A DNA stretch of 64,000 nucleotides from Intrasporangium calvum DSM 43043 (GCF_000184685.1 NC_014830.1:3162001-3226000), one strand, 5' to 3'. Counted from the first letter of the stretch, positions 13,936 to 24,477 are shown. Notes: a model not told the origin generated them from the sequence alone. Translations and numbers: made by a program.

Positions 13936-15366
13936 TCAGAGCACCTTCCCGACGGGGGTCGTGCGCCCCGGCGCCGACCCGTCCCCGGGCTCCACCGCGG
14001 CCCGCACCGCCTGCGCGACCGCGGGGGCCACGACGGGGTCGAACACCGAGGGCACGATGTAGCTCGCGTTGAGCTCCTCGGGCTTCACCGCGTCGGCGAT
14101 GGCCGTCGCCGCCGCGACCATGACCTCCTGGGTGATGTTCTTGGCTCCCGAGTCGAGCATGCCGCGGAAGAACCCCGGGAAGCAGAGCACGTTGTTGATC
14201 TGGTTGGGGTAGTCGGACCGGCCGGTGGCGACGACGGCGGCGTGCTCGCCGGCTGCCAGCGGGTCGACCTCCGGGTCGGGGTTGGCGAGCGCGAAGACGA
14301 TCGCGTCGTCGGCCATCGTCGCGATGTCCTCACCGGTGAGCAGGTTGGGTGCGGACACGCCGATGAACACGTCTGAGCCCTTGAGGACGTCACGCAGCGA
14401 CCCCTCCTCGTGGCTCCGGTTGGTGTGCTGGGCGATCCACTGCCGGTCGGGGTCGTCGTAGGACTGGCCCGCGTGGATCGCACCGGCACGCCCGCACGCG
14501 ACGATGTCGGTCGCGCCCTGGGCGAGGAGCAGCTCGATGATGGCGTGGCCGGCCGCGCCGACCCCGCTCACGGCGATGCGGATCTGGGAGATCTCCTTGC
14601 CGACGACCCGCAGCGCATTGGTCAGTGCCGCGAGGACGACGATGGCCGTCCCGTGCTGGTCGTCGTGGAACACGGGGATGTCGAGCTCGTCCCGCAGCCG
14701 CCGCTCGATCTCGAAACACCTTGGCGCAGCGATGTCCTCGAGGTTGATCCCGCCGTACACAGGCGCGATGGCCTTGACGATGGAGATGATCTCCTCGGTG
14801 TCCTGCGTGTCGAGGCAGACGGGCCAGGCGTCGACGCCGGCGAACTGCTTGAACAGCGCAGCCTTGCCCTCCATGACGGGCAGGGCCGCGGCGGGCCCGA
14901 TGTTGCCGAGCCCGAGCACGGCCGACCCGTCGGTGACGACGGCGACGGTGTTGCGCTTGATCGTCAGGCGGCGTGCGTCGGCGGGGTTGGCTGCGATGGC
15001 CAGGCAGATCCGGGCGACGCCGGGGGTGTAGGCCCGGGAGAGGTCGTCCCGGTGCTTGAGCGGCACCTTCGGGTTGACCTCGAGCTTGCCGCCGAGGTGC
15101 ATCAGGAAGGTCCGGTCGCTGACCTTGCGCACGGAGACCTGCGGCACCCGGGCGAGCTCCTCGGCGATCTCCTCGGCGTGGTCGGCGTCCGACGCGTCGT
15201 AGGTCACGTCGACGACGAGCCGGTCGTGGGTCGACTCGGCGATGTCGAGCGCGGTCAGCGACCCGCCGGCCCGCTGGACCGCGGCGACGAGGCCGCCGGT
15301 GGCCCCGGCGGACGCGGGAGCCTCGACTCGAACGGTGATGGCATATCCGGGGCTGGGGTTGCGCAT
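13936..15366 (-). CDS. NAD(P)-dependent malic enzyme with N-terminal ACT-like domain
   Basis: A 476-residue enzyme. Residues 1-85 are an ACT-like regulatory domain (SPGYAITVRVEAP ... GGSLTALDIAES). Residues 95-260 are the malic domain (KVPLKHRDDLSRAYTPGVAR, KRNTVAVVTDGSAVLGLGN, YGGINLEDIAAPRCFEIE, VFHDDQHGTA with the metal ligands). The rest is the NAD-binding domain (SGVGAAGHA, APNLLTGED, FALANPDPE). It oxidatively decarboxylates malate to pyruvate, feeding gluconeogenesis/anaplerosis. ATG 15366 has AGAAGAAGG upstream. Confidence 0.92.
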   Translation of the reverse strand: MRNPSPGYAITVRVEAPASAGATGGLVAAVQRAGGSLTALDIAESTHDRLVVDVTYDASDADHAEEIAEELARVPQVSVRKVSDRTFLMHLGGKLEVNPKVPLKHRDDLSRAYTPGVARICLAIAANPADARRLTIKRNTVAVVTDGSAVLGLGNIGPAAALPVMEGKAALFKQFAGVDAWPVCLDTQDTEEIISIVKAIAPVYGGINLEDIAAPRCFEIERRLRDELDIPVFHDDQHGTAIVVLAALTNALRVVGKEISQIRIAVSGVGAAGHAIIELLLAQGATDIVACGRAGAIHAGQSYDDPDRQWIAQHTNRSHEEGSLRDVLKGSDVFIGVSAPNLLTGEDIATMADDAIVFALANPDPEVDPLAAGEHAAVVATGRSDYPNQINNVLCFPGFFRGMLDSGAKNITQEVMVAAATAIADAVKPEELNASYIVPSVFDPVVAPAVAQAVRAAVEPGDGSAPGRTTPVGKVL

Positions 15367-15453
15367 GCGGGCCTTCTTCTGCGACGTGCGATAGGGGTCA
15401 GGACCTGTCTAGCACTCCACCTCGCCGCCCGCTCCGGCGCCCGCCAGTTGGCC

Positions 15454-15472
15454 GTATGCCGCTGGGCTCACT
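15454..15472 (+). repeat. Family A repeat copy
   Basis: GTATGCCGCTGGGCTCACT matches the family A core with one change. Its last bases overlap the stop codon of the NUDIX gene. Confidence 0.7.
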
Positions 15473-16280
15473 CCGCGTGGTCCGTGGCCTCCCGCCGGGG
15501 CGGGCTCTCAGGCGGGAGGTCCGGGAAGGCCACCCTCGCCAAGGGCCACCAGAAGAGGTCGGAGCACAGCTCGGCGTACTGGGCCGGCGTCACCCAGCGG
15601 GTCTCGTGGATGCCGTCGTCACCGTCGGTGAGAGGCGGCCGGACTGCCTGGAGCGCAGTCCGGTAGACCTGCAGGTAGGGACGCTTCGGGTCGATCACGT
15701 TGTCCTTGGTGCGCGGCGTGAACCGCTCATAGCCGACGATCTCGACCGTGGACGGGTCGACGCGCAGGCCGGTCTCCTCGTGGGCCTCGCGCAGGGCGTT
15801 CTCCAGCGGAGTCTCACCCGGCTCACGCCATCCGCCCGGGGAGCCCCACTGGTCCCGACGGATGCTGTGCACGACCGCGAAGTCGCCGCCGGCGTCACGG
15901 ACGAACAGCATCGCTGCAGTGACCTGGTGCTCCGGTGCCGGGTTGGGCGACGCGATGAGGTCGACGTCGCTCGCCCCGTTGGGAAACGGCAGGTTCAGGT
16001 AGCGCACCAGACCTCGGTCCCCCTTGCGCTTGCGCAAGCGCAGGCCCGAGGCGTTGAGGCGACGGATGAGCTCCACCCCGGTCGTCAGGGTCGCCCCGGC
16101 TGTGACGACGTCCGCCCAGCGAACGTCGGGCACGTCGTAGTGGTCGCCGTCGAAGGAGCGAGGGTGCAGACCCACGGCGCGGGCGAACTCGTGCAGCTCT
16201 GCGTAGGAGGCGTCGCTGACGAGGTGGGCGAAGTGGCGGCCGTGTGCCGGCCAGATCGGCTCGTCGATCCACAACGTCAT
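15468..16280 (-). CDS. DUF4031-NUDIX hydrolase fusion
   Basis: A 270-residue protein. Residues 1-85 are a DUF4031 domain (MTLWIDEPIWPAHGRHFAHL, SDASYAELHEFARAVGL, FDGDHYDVPDVRW). Residues about 125-250 are a NUDIX hydrolase; the box GWREPGETPLENALREAHEE plus TGL fits G-x5-E-x7-REUxEExGU. NUDIX enzymes hydrolyse nucleoside diphosphates linked to other groups. DUF4031 is often found with them and its role is unknown. ATG 16280 is chosen because the DUF4031 domain begins there; the longer open frame upstream is antisense to the WXG100 gene. Confidence 0.85.
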   Translation of the reverse strand: MTLWIDEPIWPAHGRHFAHLVSDASYAELHEFARAVGLHPRSFDGDHYDVPDVRWADVVTAGATLTTGVELIRRLNASGLRLRKRKGDRGLVRYLNLPFPNGASDVDLIASPNPAPEHQVTAAMLFVRDAGGDFAVVHSIRRDQWGSPGGWREPGETPLENALREAHEETGLRVDPSTVEIVGYERFTPRTKDNVIDPKRPYLQVYRTALQAVRPPLTDGDDGIHETRWVTPAQYAELCSDLFWWPLARVAFPDLPPESPPRREATDHAE

Positions 16281-16412
16281 GGTCGCGAGCCTATCCAGCC
16301 CCCCTCCGCTGAGACCTGTGGACAACGCGGAGGGCGTGCCGGCTGATCCGCCTAGCGTTCCCGGTGTCAGGTCAACCAGCCCGGCTGACCAGCCGAACGA
16401 AGGAGAACCACC

Positions 16413-16700
16413 ATGGCCAGGTCCGTCGTCGACACCGAGGCGATCCGCGTCGCCTCCGTCGACATCCAGCGTCTCTCGGACGACATCCAGTCCGCCACCA
16501 CGGCCCTGCGCGGCCGGCTCGGCTCGCTCGGCGGGGCGTGGGAGGGCCCGGCGCGCAAGCAGTTCGACGACGTGATGGAGCGCTACAACCAGATGCAGCA
16601 GAAGATCAACACCACGCTCGGCGAGATCAGCACCCTGACCGCCAAGGCCTCGAGCGCCTACGAGCAGCACGAGACCGCGACCCGGGCGATGTTCTCCTGA
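16413..16700 (+). CDS. WXG100-family (ESAT-6-like) protein
   Basis: A 95-residue helical hairpin protein with the turn motif as WEG in GGAWEGPARKQFDD, flanked by two amphipathic helices (DIQRLSDDIQSATTALRG and NQMQQKINTTLGEISTLTAK). It has no signal peptide. The end ETATRAMFS has a weak Y/F-x3-type tail. Members are substrates of type VII secretion. No ESX machinery gene or paired WXG100 gene is seen nearby, so its export system must be elsewhere. GAAGGAG precedes the ATG. Confidence 0.85.
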   Translation: MARSVVDTEAIRVASVDIQRLSDDIQSATTALRGRLGSLGGAWEGPARKQFDDVMERYNQMQQKINTTLGEISTLTAKASSAYEQHETATRAMFS

Positions 16701-16788
16701 CCGCTCCCCCCCGGACCGCTCGACCCGGCCATGACATCCACTGCCCCTGGGCCGGGTCGAGCCCCACGGTTTCCGGGGTGACGATCGA

Positions 16789-16925
16789 CTACTGGGCGTC
16801 GCTCGTCATCTCGAACCCGCTCTCACGGGGCAGGCGCAGCACGAAGGAGGTCTCGGGCAGCGGCTCGAGGTCGAGCCGTCCTCCACGGCCGCGCCACGCG
16901 ATCTCCCCGCCACCTCCACCGTTTG
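16789..16925 (-). pseudogene. Possible histidine-kinase ATPase-domain tail remnant
   Basis: A minus-strand frame ends GGEIAWRGRGGRLDLEPLPE then TSFVLRLPRESGFEMTSDAQ and a stop, which reads like the last strand pair of a GHKL ATPase domain (…GxxxxxSxxGxGTxFxLxLP). No upstream kinase sequence precedes it; the frame runs straight into the groEL terminator region. It may be a decayed gene end or chance similarity. Confidence 0.3.
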
Positions 16926-16973
16926 CTACGTCTTGTCCACAGGTTGCCGCGACCAGCAAGAGGGCGACAAGAA

Positions 16974-17015
16974 GCGAGTGCCGGACGCGCGACAGGTCGC
17001 GCGTCCGGCACTCGC
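16974..17015 (-). terminator. groEL terminator
   Basis: A perfect 19-bp stem (16974-16992 with 16997-17015) and a 4-base loop lie 21 bases beyond the groEL stop on the minus strand, followed by TTCTTGT. It is the strongest hairpin in this part of the window. Confidence 0.8.
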
Positions 17016-17035
17016 CGGTGATGGTCAGGCCAGGC

Positions 17036-18745
<1,710 letters not shown>

Positions 18746-18863
18746 TCACGCCCTGTGTCAGTCGATACGTTGGTTGGTGGCCCGCACGACGCCCGCGACG
18801 GACGAGGCCGGCGCCCTCAGCTCACGTCGCTGGGAGGACGGCCCCTCGTGGTGCGGCCCATTT

Positions 18864-18925
18864 CTGTCACTCCCCAGGGGAGAGTGCTAACGCCATTATT
18901 GGCACTCTCGGGGTGCGAGTGCAAA
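18864..18925 (-). promoter_or_regulatory. Two tandem CIRCE operators upstream of groEL
   Basis: CIRCE consensus is TTAGCACTC-N9-GAGTGCTAA. Site one: CTGTCACTC (18864-18872), nine bases, GAGTGCTAA (18882-18890), one arm perfect. Site two: TTGGCACTC (18899-18907), nine bases, GAGTGCAAA (18917-18925). The sites start 35 bp apart. CIRCE binds the repressor HrcA, released on heat shock; hrcA itself is not in the window. Confidence 0.85.
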
Positions 18926-18980
18926 CCTTGGGGACCCTTGGTTCACTCCACCTGACAGATCGGTGCCTGCCCAGGGGCGA

Positions 18981-19418
18981 TCACGTCGAACCAGCCGTCG
19001 GGGCGCCATCAGGGAGGGCAGCGGCCAGCCGGGCGGCATACGCAGCTGCCTCGTCGTCGCTCGCATACGCCGTCCGCGGCCAGAAGAACCCGCGCAGCCC
19101 GTCGCCCTTCGTCCGCGGCACGACATGGACGTGCAGGTGCGGGACGGACTGGCTGACGACGTTGTTCATGGCGACGAACGTGCCCTGGGCGCCCAGCCCG
19201 TCCACGGCGGCCGCCGCGAGACGCTGCGCGGCCCGGGTCAGGCCGGCAGCGAGGCCGTCCGGCAGCTCGAGCAGGGTGGCGACGTGAGTCCTGGGCACGA
19301 GCAGGACGTGTCCCTTGAAGACGGGCCGACGGTCGAGGAAGCCGACGAAGTCAGCCTCGTCGAGGACGAGGTCGGCCGGGACGTCGCCGGTGACGATCGC
19401 GCAGAACGTGCAAGCCAT
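18981..19418 (-). CDS. HIT-family nucleotide hydrolase
   Basis: A 145-residue histidine-triad protein: MACTFCAIVTGDVPADLVL at the start, GHVLLVPRTHVATLLELPD in the core, MNNVVSQSVPHLHVHVVPR carrying the H-x-H-x-H triad near residue 100, and WPRTAYASDD. HIT enzymes hydrolyse AMP-linked phosphoramidates or dinucleotides in the cytosol. It stands alone between groEL and a divergently acting membrane protein gene. The partial CxxC (CTFC) with later residues may bind zinc as in some HIT proteins. Confidence 0.9.
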   Translation of the reverse strand: MACTFCAIVTGDVPADLVLDEADFVGFLDRRPVFKGHVLLVPRTHVATLLELPDGLAAGLTRAAQRLAAAAVDGLGAQGTFVAMNNVVSQSVPHLHVHVVPRTKGDGLRGFFWPRTAYASDDEAAAYAARLAAALPDGAPTAGST

Positions 19419-19437
19419 GCCGCCAGCGTGCCACGGC

Positions 19438-19947
19438 TCAGAGACAGACCCCGAAGAGCTCCACCGCGCACTCCGTCGCGGCAGCGGAGGTCTCCGGCTT
19501 GGGCGGCTTGGTGGGCCGGTTGGTGTTGGGCGGCTTGTTCGGACCGGTCGACTTGGCCGTCGTGGTCGCCGGAGGCGAGGCGGTCGGGGTCGGGGTCGGG
19601 CTCGTCGCCGGCGAATCGGTCGGGGCGACCGTCGGCTCCGGCTCAGACGTCGGTGCGCCGCTCGACGTGGCGGACGTGCCGGCGCTCGTGGTGGTCGTCG
19701 CGGCCGGTGTGGAGCCGCCCGGACCCGCCACGGTCCGCCAGTCGTCGGTCAGGGGCGCCTGCGTCCACTCGGAGCCGACCGTCGTCGGGATCAGGCCGGA
19801 GGACAGCGGCTGGTCGCGCCACTGGCTGTCGTCGGGCCACCACAGGGCCAGCCCCCCGAGCAGCGCGACGACCGCCGAACCGGCCGCGACGACCGCGTGG
19901 CGGCGCCGTCGGACGGCTCGCTCCCGGGCTCTCATCTGGGCACGCAT
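19438..19947 (-). CDS. Single-pass membrane protein with Pro/Thr-rich outer part
   Basis: A 169-residue protein. An Arg-rich cytoplasmic start (MRAQMRARERAVRRRRHAV) is followed by one helix (VVAAGSAVVALLGGLALWW) and a disordered Thr/Ser/Pro outer region with repeated PT/PS motifs, ending ECAVELFGVCL with two cysteines that could form a disulfide. It is a type of surface-tethered tail protein common in actinobacteria and no function is known. It lies 19 bases upstream of the HIT gene on the same strand. Confidence 0.75.
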   Translation of the reverse strand: MRAQMRARERAVRRRRHAVVAAGSAVVALLGGLALWWPDDSQWRDQPLSSGLIPTTVGSEWTQAPLTDDWRTVAGPGGSTPAATTTTSAGTSATSSGAPTSEPEPTVAPTDSPATSPTPTPTASPPATTTAKSTGPNKPPNTNRPTKPPKPETSAAATECAVELFGVCL

Positions 19948-20049
19948 GACACAACAAGGTAGACGAAACGGGCACCTGGTGCGCATTTGCCGCGGTCCCG
20001 ATACGGTGACGGGCACCGGACATTGGGGTGACGACGCGAGGAGGTCGCG

Positions 20050-20988
20050 GTGATGGGCTCGGGGTTCCGCGAGGTCGCAGACCGGGTGTTCGTCGCGCGT
20101 TATCCACAGTGGGATGTCAACGTCGGGCTCATCCTGGGGCGTGACGGCGCGGTCGTCGTCGACACGAGAGCGAGCCTGCTCCAGGGCTTCGGGGTCCTCG
20201 ACGACATCCGCCGCCTCGGCTCCGACATCGAGGTGCGCCACGTCGTCAACACCCACGTGCACTTCGACCACACGTTCGGCAACGGGGCCTTCACGGCGGC
20301 CACGGTGCACGCCCACGCCAACGTCGCCCGGTCGGTCGAGGGCGACGCGGCGCGCATCAAGAACCTGTTCCGCGCCGACCCCGGCGACCACCCCCAGGCC
20401 GGCTACACCTCCCGCGACGTCGTCGAGGTGTGCGCGACGGCCGTTCGGCCCCCCGACCGGACGTTCGAGCACAGCGCCACCATCGACCTCGGCGACCGGG
20501 CCGTGACGATGAGCTGGGCCGGCCGCGGCCACACCGACGGAGACATCAGCGTCCACGTCGACGACGCCGGCGCGATGTTCCTCGGCGACCTCGTCGAGGA
20601 GTCGGCACCCCCGGCCTTCGGCGCCGACTCGTGGCCGCTCGAGTGGGCCGACACGCTGGGCGAGCACCTCGGGTGGCTGGACCTCAGCAGCGTCGTCGTG
20701 CCGGGCCACGGGACTCCGGTCGACACCGAGTTCGTCCGCCGACAGCGCGACGACGTCGCCATGGTCGGTCGGGTCATCCGCGAGCGACACGACGAGGGCT
20801 GGTCGCTCGACGCGGCCCTCGCCGAGCCGGACCCGCGGCTGCCCTACGCCCTGGACCGGCTCGAGGCCGCGTTCAGCCGCGGGTGGGAGCAGGCCGTTGT
20901 CGACGGCGCGGACGGTCCCGCAGGTGCGGCCGGCGCTCCGAACCCCCTGCCCACCGGACCCCTGCCCACCGGACCCATGCCGGCCTGA
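20050..20988 (+). CDS. MBL-fold metallo-hydrolase
   Basis: A 312-residue metallo-beta-lactamase-fold protein. The metal-binding box THVHFDH lies near residue 68, with GRGHTDGDISVHV, GDLVEESAPPAFG and PGHGTP supplying the remaining ligands. It is soluble, with no signal peptide. The C-terminal tail has a 15-bp tandem repeat encoding PLPTG twice. GAGGAGG precedes GTG 20050 (or ATG 20053). Substrates of this general group range from lactones and thioesters to nucleic acids; the sequence does not decide. Confidence 0.85.
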   Translation: MMGSGFREVADRVFVARYPQWDVNVGLILGRDGAVVVDTRASLLQGFGVLDDIRRLGSDIEVRHVVNTHVHFDHTFGNGAFTAATVHAHANVARSVEGDAARIKNLFRADPGDHPQAGYTSRDVVEVCATAVRPPDRTFEHSATIDLGDRAVTMSWAGRGHTDGDISVHVDDAGAMFLGDLVEESAPPAFGADSWPLEWADTLGEHLGWLDLSSVVVPGHGTPVDTEFVRRQRDDVAMVGRVIRERHDEGWSLDAALAEPDPRLPYALDRLEAAFSRGWEQAVVDGADGPAGAAGAPNPLPTGPLPTGPMPA

Positions 20989-20994
20989 CCCGAG

Positions 20995-22074
20995 TCAGCC
21001 CAGCGCCGGGGAGAGCGCCGAGGGAAACGCCTCGGACCAACTGCGGATCGTGAGTCCACCGTCCCCAGCCCGGTCCACGGAGGTCGCGGCCAGCAGGGCG
21101 TGCACGATCGCGCGGGCCACGCAGTCGGCGCCCGCCTCCATCAGGACGAGCAGGTCGATCGGCTCGAGCGGCCCCCGCTCCCCCGTCGCCATCGCGAAGA
21201 GCGTGTCGCCGTCGAACAGCGTGTGGACCGGCTTGACCGCGCGCGCCAGACCGTCGTGCCCGACGCCCGCCAGCTTCTGGCACTGGGCCTTGGTCAGGGC
21301 AGCATCCGTGGCGATGACGCCGATCGTCGTCGCCATCGCGGGCATCCCGGCAGCGCGGTCCGGCAGCGACTCGGCCCGCGCGCGAGCCTCGGCCAGCTCC
21401 TCCGCACTGCCCACCCCGACGTGGTCGAACTCGTCCGCGAGACCGAGCCCAGCGGCATACGGCCTGCCGGTGGTGGGGTCGACGGCGGAGCCGACGGCGT
21501 TGAGCGCGACGACGGCGCCGACCGTCACCCCAGACGGCAGGACCACGCTCGCGGTGCCGACCCCACCCTTGAGCCCTCCGACGCGGGCGCCGGTGCCCGC
21601 CCCGACGCAGCCCTGGGCGACCGACGTGACGGCTGCCGCATAGGCCGCGCGCCCGTCCGCGGCCCGCGGGTGGTGGCGCCACGCGCCGCCCCGACCCAGG
21701 TCGAAGAGGATCGCAGCCGGCACGATCGGCACGACCTGTCCCGGCTCGCGCATCGGCCAGCCCCGCCCGTCGTCGAAGAGCCCCTCCACGACGCCGTCCA
21801 CGGCCGCCAGTCCGGGGGCGCTGCCCCCTCCCAGCACGATGGCATCGACCCGGTCCACGAGGTTGCGGGGGTCGAGCAGGTCCGTCTCGCGGGTGCCGGG
21901 TCCGCCGCCGCGCACGTCGACGCCGGCTGCGGCCCCTCCCGGCGGGGCGACGACGACGGTGACCCCGGTGAGCCACCCTGGTTCGTCGCGGGTGCAGTGC
22001 CCGACGAGGACCCCGGCCACGTCCGTGATCGAGTTGGTGGGTCCCGGTCGACCGCCGGTCACGTCCGCGGTCAC
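20995..22074 (-). CDS. P1-family (DmpA-like) peptidase/aminohydrolase
   Basis: A 359-residue Ntn-type peptidase: N-terminal GPTNSITDVAGVLVGHCT, then VDVRGGGPGTRETDLLDP, then LGGGSAPGLAAVDGVVEGL. The autocleavage region is normally before a conserved Ser/Thr; here IGVIATDAALTKAQCQKLA is the most similar stretch. Residues PYAAGLGLADEF are encoded by a family A repeat (21445-21460). The start GTG overlaps the GNAT stop (GTGA), so both form one operon. Confidence 0.85.
   Translation of the reverse strand: MTADVTGGRPGPTNSITDVAGVLVGHCTRDEPGWLTGVTVVVAPPGGAAAGVDVRGGGPGTRETDLLDPRNLVDRVDAIVLGGGSAPGLAAVDGVVEGLFDDGRGWPMREPGQVVPIVPAAILFDLGRGGAWRHHPRAADGRAAYAAAVTSVAQGCVGAGTGARVGGLKGGVGTASVVLPSGVTVGAVVALNAVGSAVDPTTGRPYAAGLGLADEFDHVGVGSAEELAEARARAESLPDRAAGMPAMATTIGVIATDAALTKAQCQKLAGVGHDGLARAVKPVHTLFDGDTLFAMATGERGPLEPIDLLVLMEAGADCVARAIVHALLAATSVDRAGDGGLTIRSWSEAFPSALSPALG
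21445..21460 (-). repeat. Family A repeat inside the P1 peptidase gene
   Basis: GAGCCCAGCGGCATAC matches the family A core exactly over 16 bases and is read in frame on the minus strand as PYAAGL. Confidence 0.55.
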
Positions 22075-22535
22075 TCCGGGTCCCTCAGGTCGAACTCCAT
22101 GAGCCGGCCCGGCGAGGCGAAGCCCAGCCGCTCGTAGAACTGCTGCTCCTTCTCATCCGGGGCGTTGACCCGGATCCACTTCACGTCCGTGCTGCGGGAC
22201 CACTCGATCATCGTCTCGGTGAGGGCCCGCGCGACCCCGAGGTCGCGACACTCGGGGATGACGTACAGACCACCGACGTGCAGCCAGCTGACGTCCTTGC
22301 GCCCCGGCCACGGCAGCGCCCGGATCCGGCGCGTCTCGAGGATGCCCGCGTGCTCGCGTCGGGCCTCGGCGATCCACGTCGGCCGGTCTGGTCGCTCGGC
22401 CAGCCACGCGTCGACGAACCGGTCGAGGTACCCGGGCTCGGACGGCAGCCCCAGCTCGCGCGCGAACTGCAGGTGCAGCGCCGCCACGATGAAGGCGTCA
22501 TCGGCTGCCGCACGGCGAACCACGACGTCGGCCAT
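22071..22535 (-). CDS. GNAT-family N-acetyltransferase
   Basis: A 154-residue protein with the GNAT order of strands: MADVVVRRAAADDAFIVAAL, then SWLHVGGLYVIPECRDLGVA (the acetyl-CoA binding V-x-P-x-x-R-x-x-G-x-A loop) and RALTETMIEWSRS, then WIRVNAPDEKEQQFYERLGF. ATG 22535 is chosen; the frame is open further upstream but crosses the family B repeat. It is the first gene of a two-gene operon with the P1 peptidase. Substrate unknown. Confidence 0.85.
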   Translation of the reverse strand: MADVVVRRAAADDAFIVAALHLQFARELGLPSEPGYLDRFVDAWLAERPDRPTWIAEARREHAGILETRRIRALPWPGRKDVSWLHVGGLYVIPECRDLGVARALTETMIEWSRSTDVKWIRVNAPDEKEQQFYERLGFASPGRLMEFDLRDPE

Positions 22536-22557
22536 GGCTGAAGTGAACCACGCCGCC

Positions 22558-22635
22558 CATCGAAAGAGCAGTTCGTCCCGCAGCGGCGAGTCGAGCGTTG
22601 CCACCCACCGACGGGGACGAACTGCTCTCTCGATG
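22558..22635. repeat. Family B repeat: inverted arms around a 34-base spacer
   Basis: The left arm (22558-22579) contains ATCGAAAGAGCAGTTCGT and the right arm (22614-22635) contains ACGAACTGCTCTCTCGAT. They are complementary over 22 bases with one mismatch. The same arm sequence returns three times at 30662-30760. The element lies directly upstream of the GNAT gene and could form a long hairpin. Confidence 0.75.
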
Positions 22636-22652
22636 CGAGGTGGTGGGAGCCG

Positions 22653-22946
22653 TCAGGCGTTGAAGCCGAGGCGACGGCTCGTGCGGGCCCGCTGCCGGCT
22701 CGCTCGCATCCGGCGCAGCCGCTTGATCAGCATGGGATCGGCGTCGAGGGCGGCGGGCTGGTCGAGCAGGGCGTTGAGCACCTGGTAGTACCGCGTGGAG
22801 CTCATGTCGAACAGCTCCTTGATGGCCTGCTCCTTGGAGCCGGCGTACTTCCACCACTGTCGCTCGAAGGCCAGGATCTCGAGGTCCCGGTCACTGAGCT
22901 CGCTCTCGGAGTGGTGCGTCTGCTCCGTGGCGTGTTCTGTGCTCAT
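22653..22946 (-). CDS. DUF3263 protein
   Basis: A 97-residue protein: a charged N-terminus, then SELSDRDLEILAFERQWWKY, then SKEQAIKELFDMSSTRYYQV, ending in an Arg-rich tail RLRRMRASRQRARTSRRLG. The central helices resemble an HTH, and the family is widespread and unstudied in actinobacteria. The basic tail suggests nucleic-acid contact, but this is an inference. It is a single-gene unit between the family B repeat and the decarboxylase gene. Confidence 0.85.
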   Translation of the reverse strand: MSTEHATEQTHHSESELSDRDLEILAFERQWWKYAGSKEQAIKELFDMSSTRYYQVLNALLDQPAALDADPMLIKRLRRMRASRQRARTSRRLGFNA

Positions 22947-23115
22947 GGTCCCTAGTCTTTGGGTCGCGCCGACTGTCGGCTGGTCCTGCGAAACGGTAGC
23001 GACTCCCGGTCAGGCACTTCCAGTCGGGAAGCTGTCCATCCCGTGAACGCGATCGCGTTGGCTCCACTACCCACCTTAGTCGGTGAATCACACGAGTGTC
23101 ATTTACTCGCGGCCG

Positions 23116-24477
23116 TCACCCCATCGTGTCGAGGATCGCAGTGACGTCCTCCTTCGTCGTGTGTGGGTTGACCACGGCGAACCGCGTCAACGTCTCCCCG
23201 CGGAAGGTCGTCGGCACGACGAAGGCGAACTCAGCCGCGAGCATCCGGTCGGTCCACGCCTGGTAGTCCGCGGGCCCCCAGCCGAGCCGGCGGAACACGA
23301 CGACGGACAGGTCCGGCTCCCGGACGAGCTCGAGGTGGGGTCGCTGCCCGATCTCCCGCGCGGCATGCCGCACGACGTCGAGGGTCCCCTCGATGGCCTC
23401 GACGTAGGCGTCGGTCCCGTGCACCGCGAGCGAGTACCAGAGCGGTAGCCCCCGGGCGCGGCGGGTGAGCCCGATCGAGTAGTCGGTGGGGTTCCACTCG
23501 GGGGCCTGGGTGAGCACGTCGAGGTAGCCGGCCTCCTGCGTGTGGGCGAGGCGGGCCAGCTCCGGCTTCCGGTAGAGCAGGGCACAGCAGTCGAACGGCG
23601 CGAAGAGCCACTTGTGCGGGTCGAGGATGAACGAGTCGGCCCGCTCGATCCCGTTGAACAGGTGGCGCACCGAGGGTGCCGCCAGACCCGCTCCCCCGTA
23701 GGCGCCGTCGACGTGCAGCCACAGCCCGAACTCCTCGCACACGTCGGCGACGGACTCGAGGTCGTCGACGACACCGAAGTTCGTCGTGCCGCTCGTCGCC
23801 ACGACGGCGAAGAACGTCTCGGGCCCGTGCTCCTCGAGCGTGCGCCGCAGCTCGGGCCCGGTCATCCGCAGCTTCTCGTCGACGTGGACGCCGCAGACCT
23901 CGGCGTCCATGACGGCGGCCATGGAGACGACGGACGAGTGGGCGTTGTCGGTCGCGGCGATCCGCCACGGGCGGGCGCCGGTGCCCGCCTCCGCGGCGCG
24001 GTTGCGGGCCGTGTGGCGGGCGACGACGAGGGCGGACAGGTTGCCGACCGTCCCTCCCGGGACGAAGACCCCACCGGCCTCCTCGGGCAGACCGGCGAGG
24101 TCCGCGATCCACCGGAGGGCCTGGTTCTCCGCGTAGACGGCGCCGGCCCCCTCGAGCCAGGAGCCGCCGTAGACGGAGGAGGCGCCGACGACGACGTCGA
24201 ACGCGGCCGCCTCCCGGGTCGGTGCACACGGGATGAAGGACAGGTACCTCGGGTGGTCGGTGGAGAGGCACGCCGGGGCCAGGGTGTGCTGGAACAGCTC
24301 CATGGCGCGGGTCGCTCCGAGGCCCGCCGCCGTGATCGTCTGGCCCGCCGCGCTGCGGAGGTAGTCCTCCGTCTGCGGCCCGTCGAGCGGGATCGGGTCC
24401 ATCAGGAGGCGTTCCCGCGCGTAGCGCAGGACCTGCTCCACCGCGATGTGGTCGGGGTCCTTGTCGAAGCTGTGCAC
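23116..24477 (-). CDS. PLP-dependent (aromatic-L-amino-acid type) decarboxylase
   Basis: A 453-residue group II decarboxylase: HPRYLSFIPCAPTREAAAFD, GVFVPGGTVGNLSALVVARH, NAHSSVVSMAAVMDAEV, VATSGTTNFGVVDDLESVA, LHVDGAYGGAG, and the PLP lysine in DPHKWLFAPFDC near residue 305. It would remove CO2 from an amino acid; the family includes tyrosine, tryptophan and glutamate decarboxylases and the substrate is not readable here. GTG 24477 is the start. It follows the HAD gene, separated by a family A repeat. Confidence 0.88.
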   Translation of the reverse strand: MHSFDKDPDHIAVEQVLRYARERLLMDPIPLDGPQTEDYLRSAAGQTITAAGLGATRAMELFQHTLAPACLSTDHPRYLSFIPCAPTREAAAFDVVVGASSVYGGSWLEGAGAVYAENQALRWIADLAGLPEEAGGVFVPGGTVGNLSALVVARHTARNRAAEAGTGARPWRIAATDNAHSSVVSMAAVMDAEVCGVHVDEKLRMTGPELRRTLEEHGPETFFAVVATSGTTNFGVVDDLESVADVCEEFGLWLHVDGAYGGAGLAAPSVRHLFNGIERADSFILDPHKWLFAPFDCCALLYRKPELARLAHTQEAGYLDVLTQAPEWNPTDYSIGLTRRARGLPLWYSLAVHGTDAYVEAIEGTLDVVRHAAREIGQRPHLELVREPDLSVVVFRRLGWGPADYQAWTDRMLAAEFAFVVPTTFRGETLTRFAVVNPHTTKEDVTAILDTMG

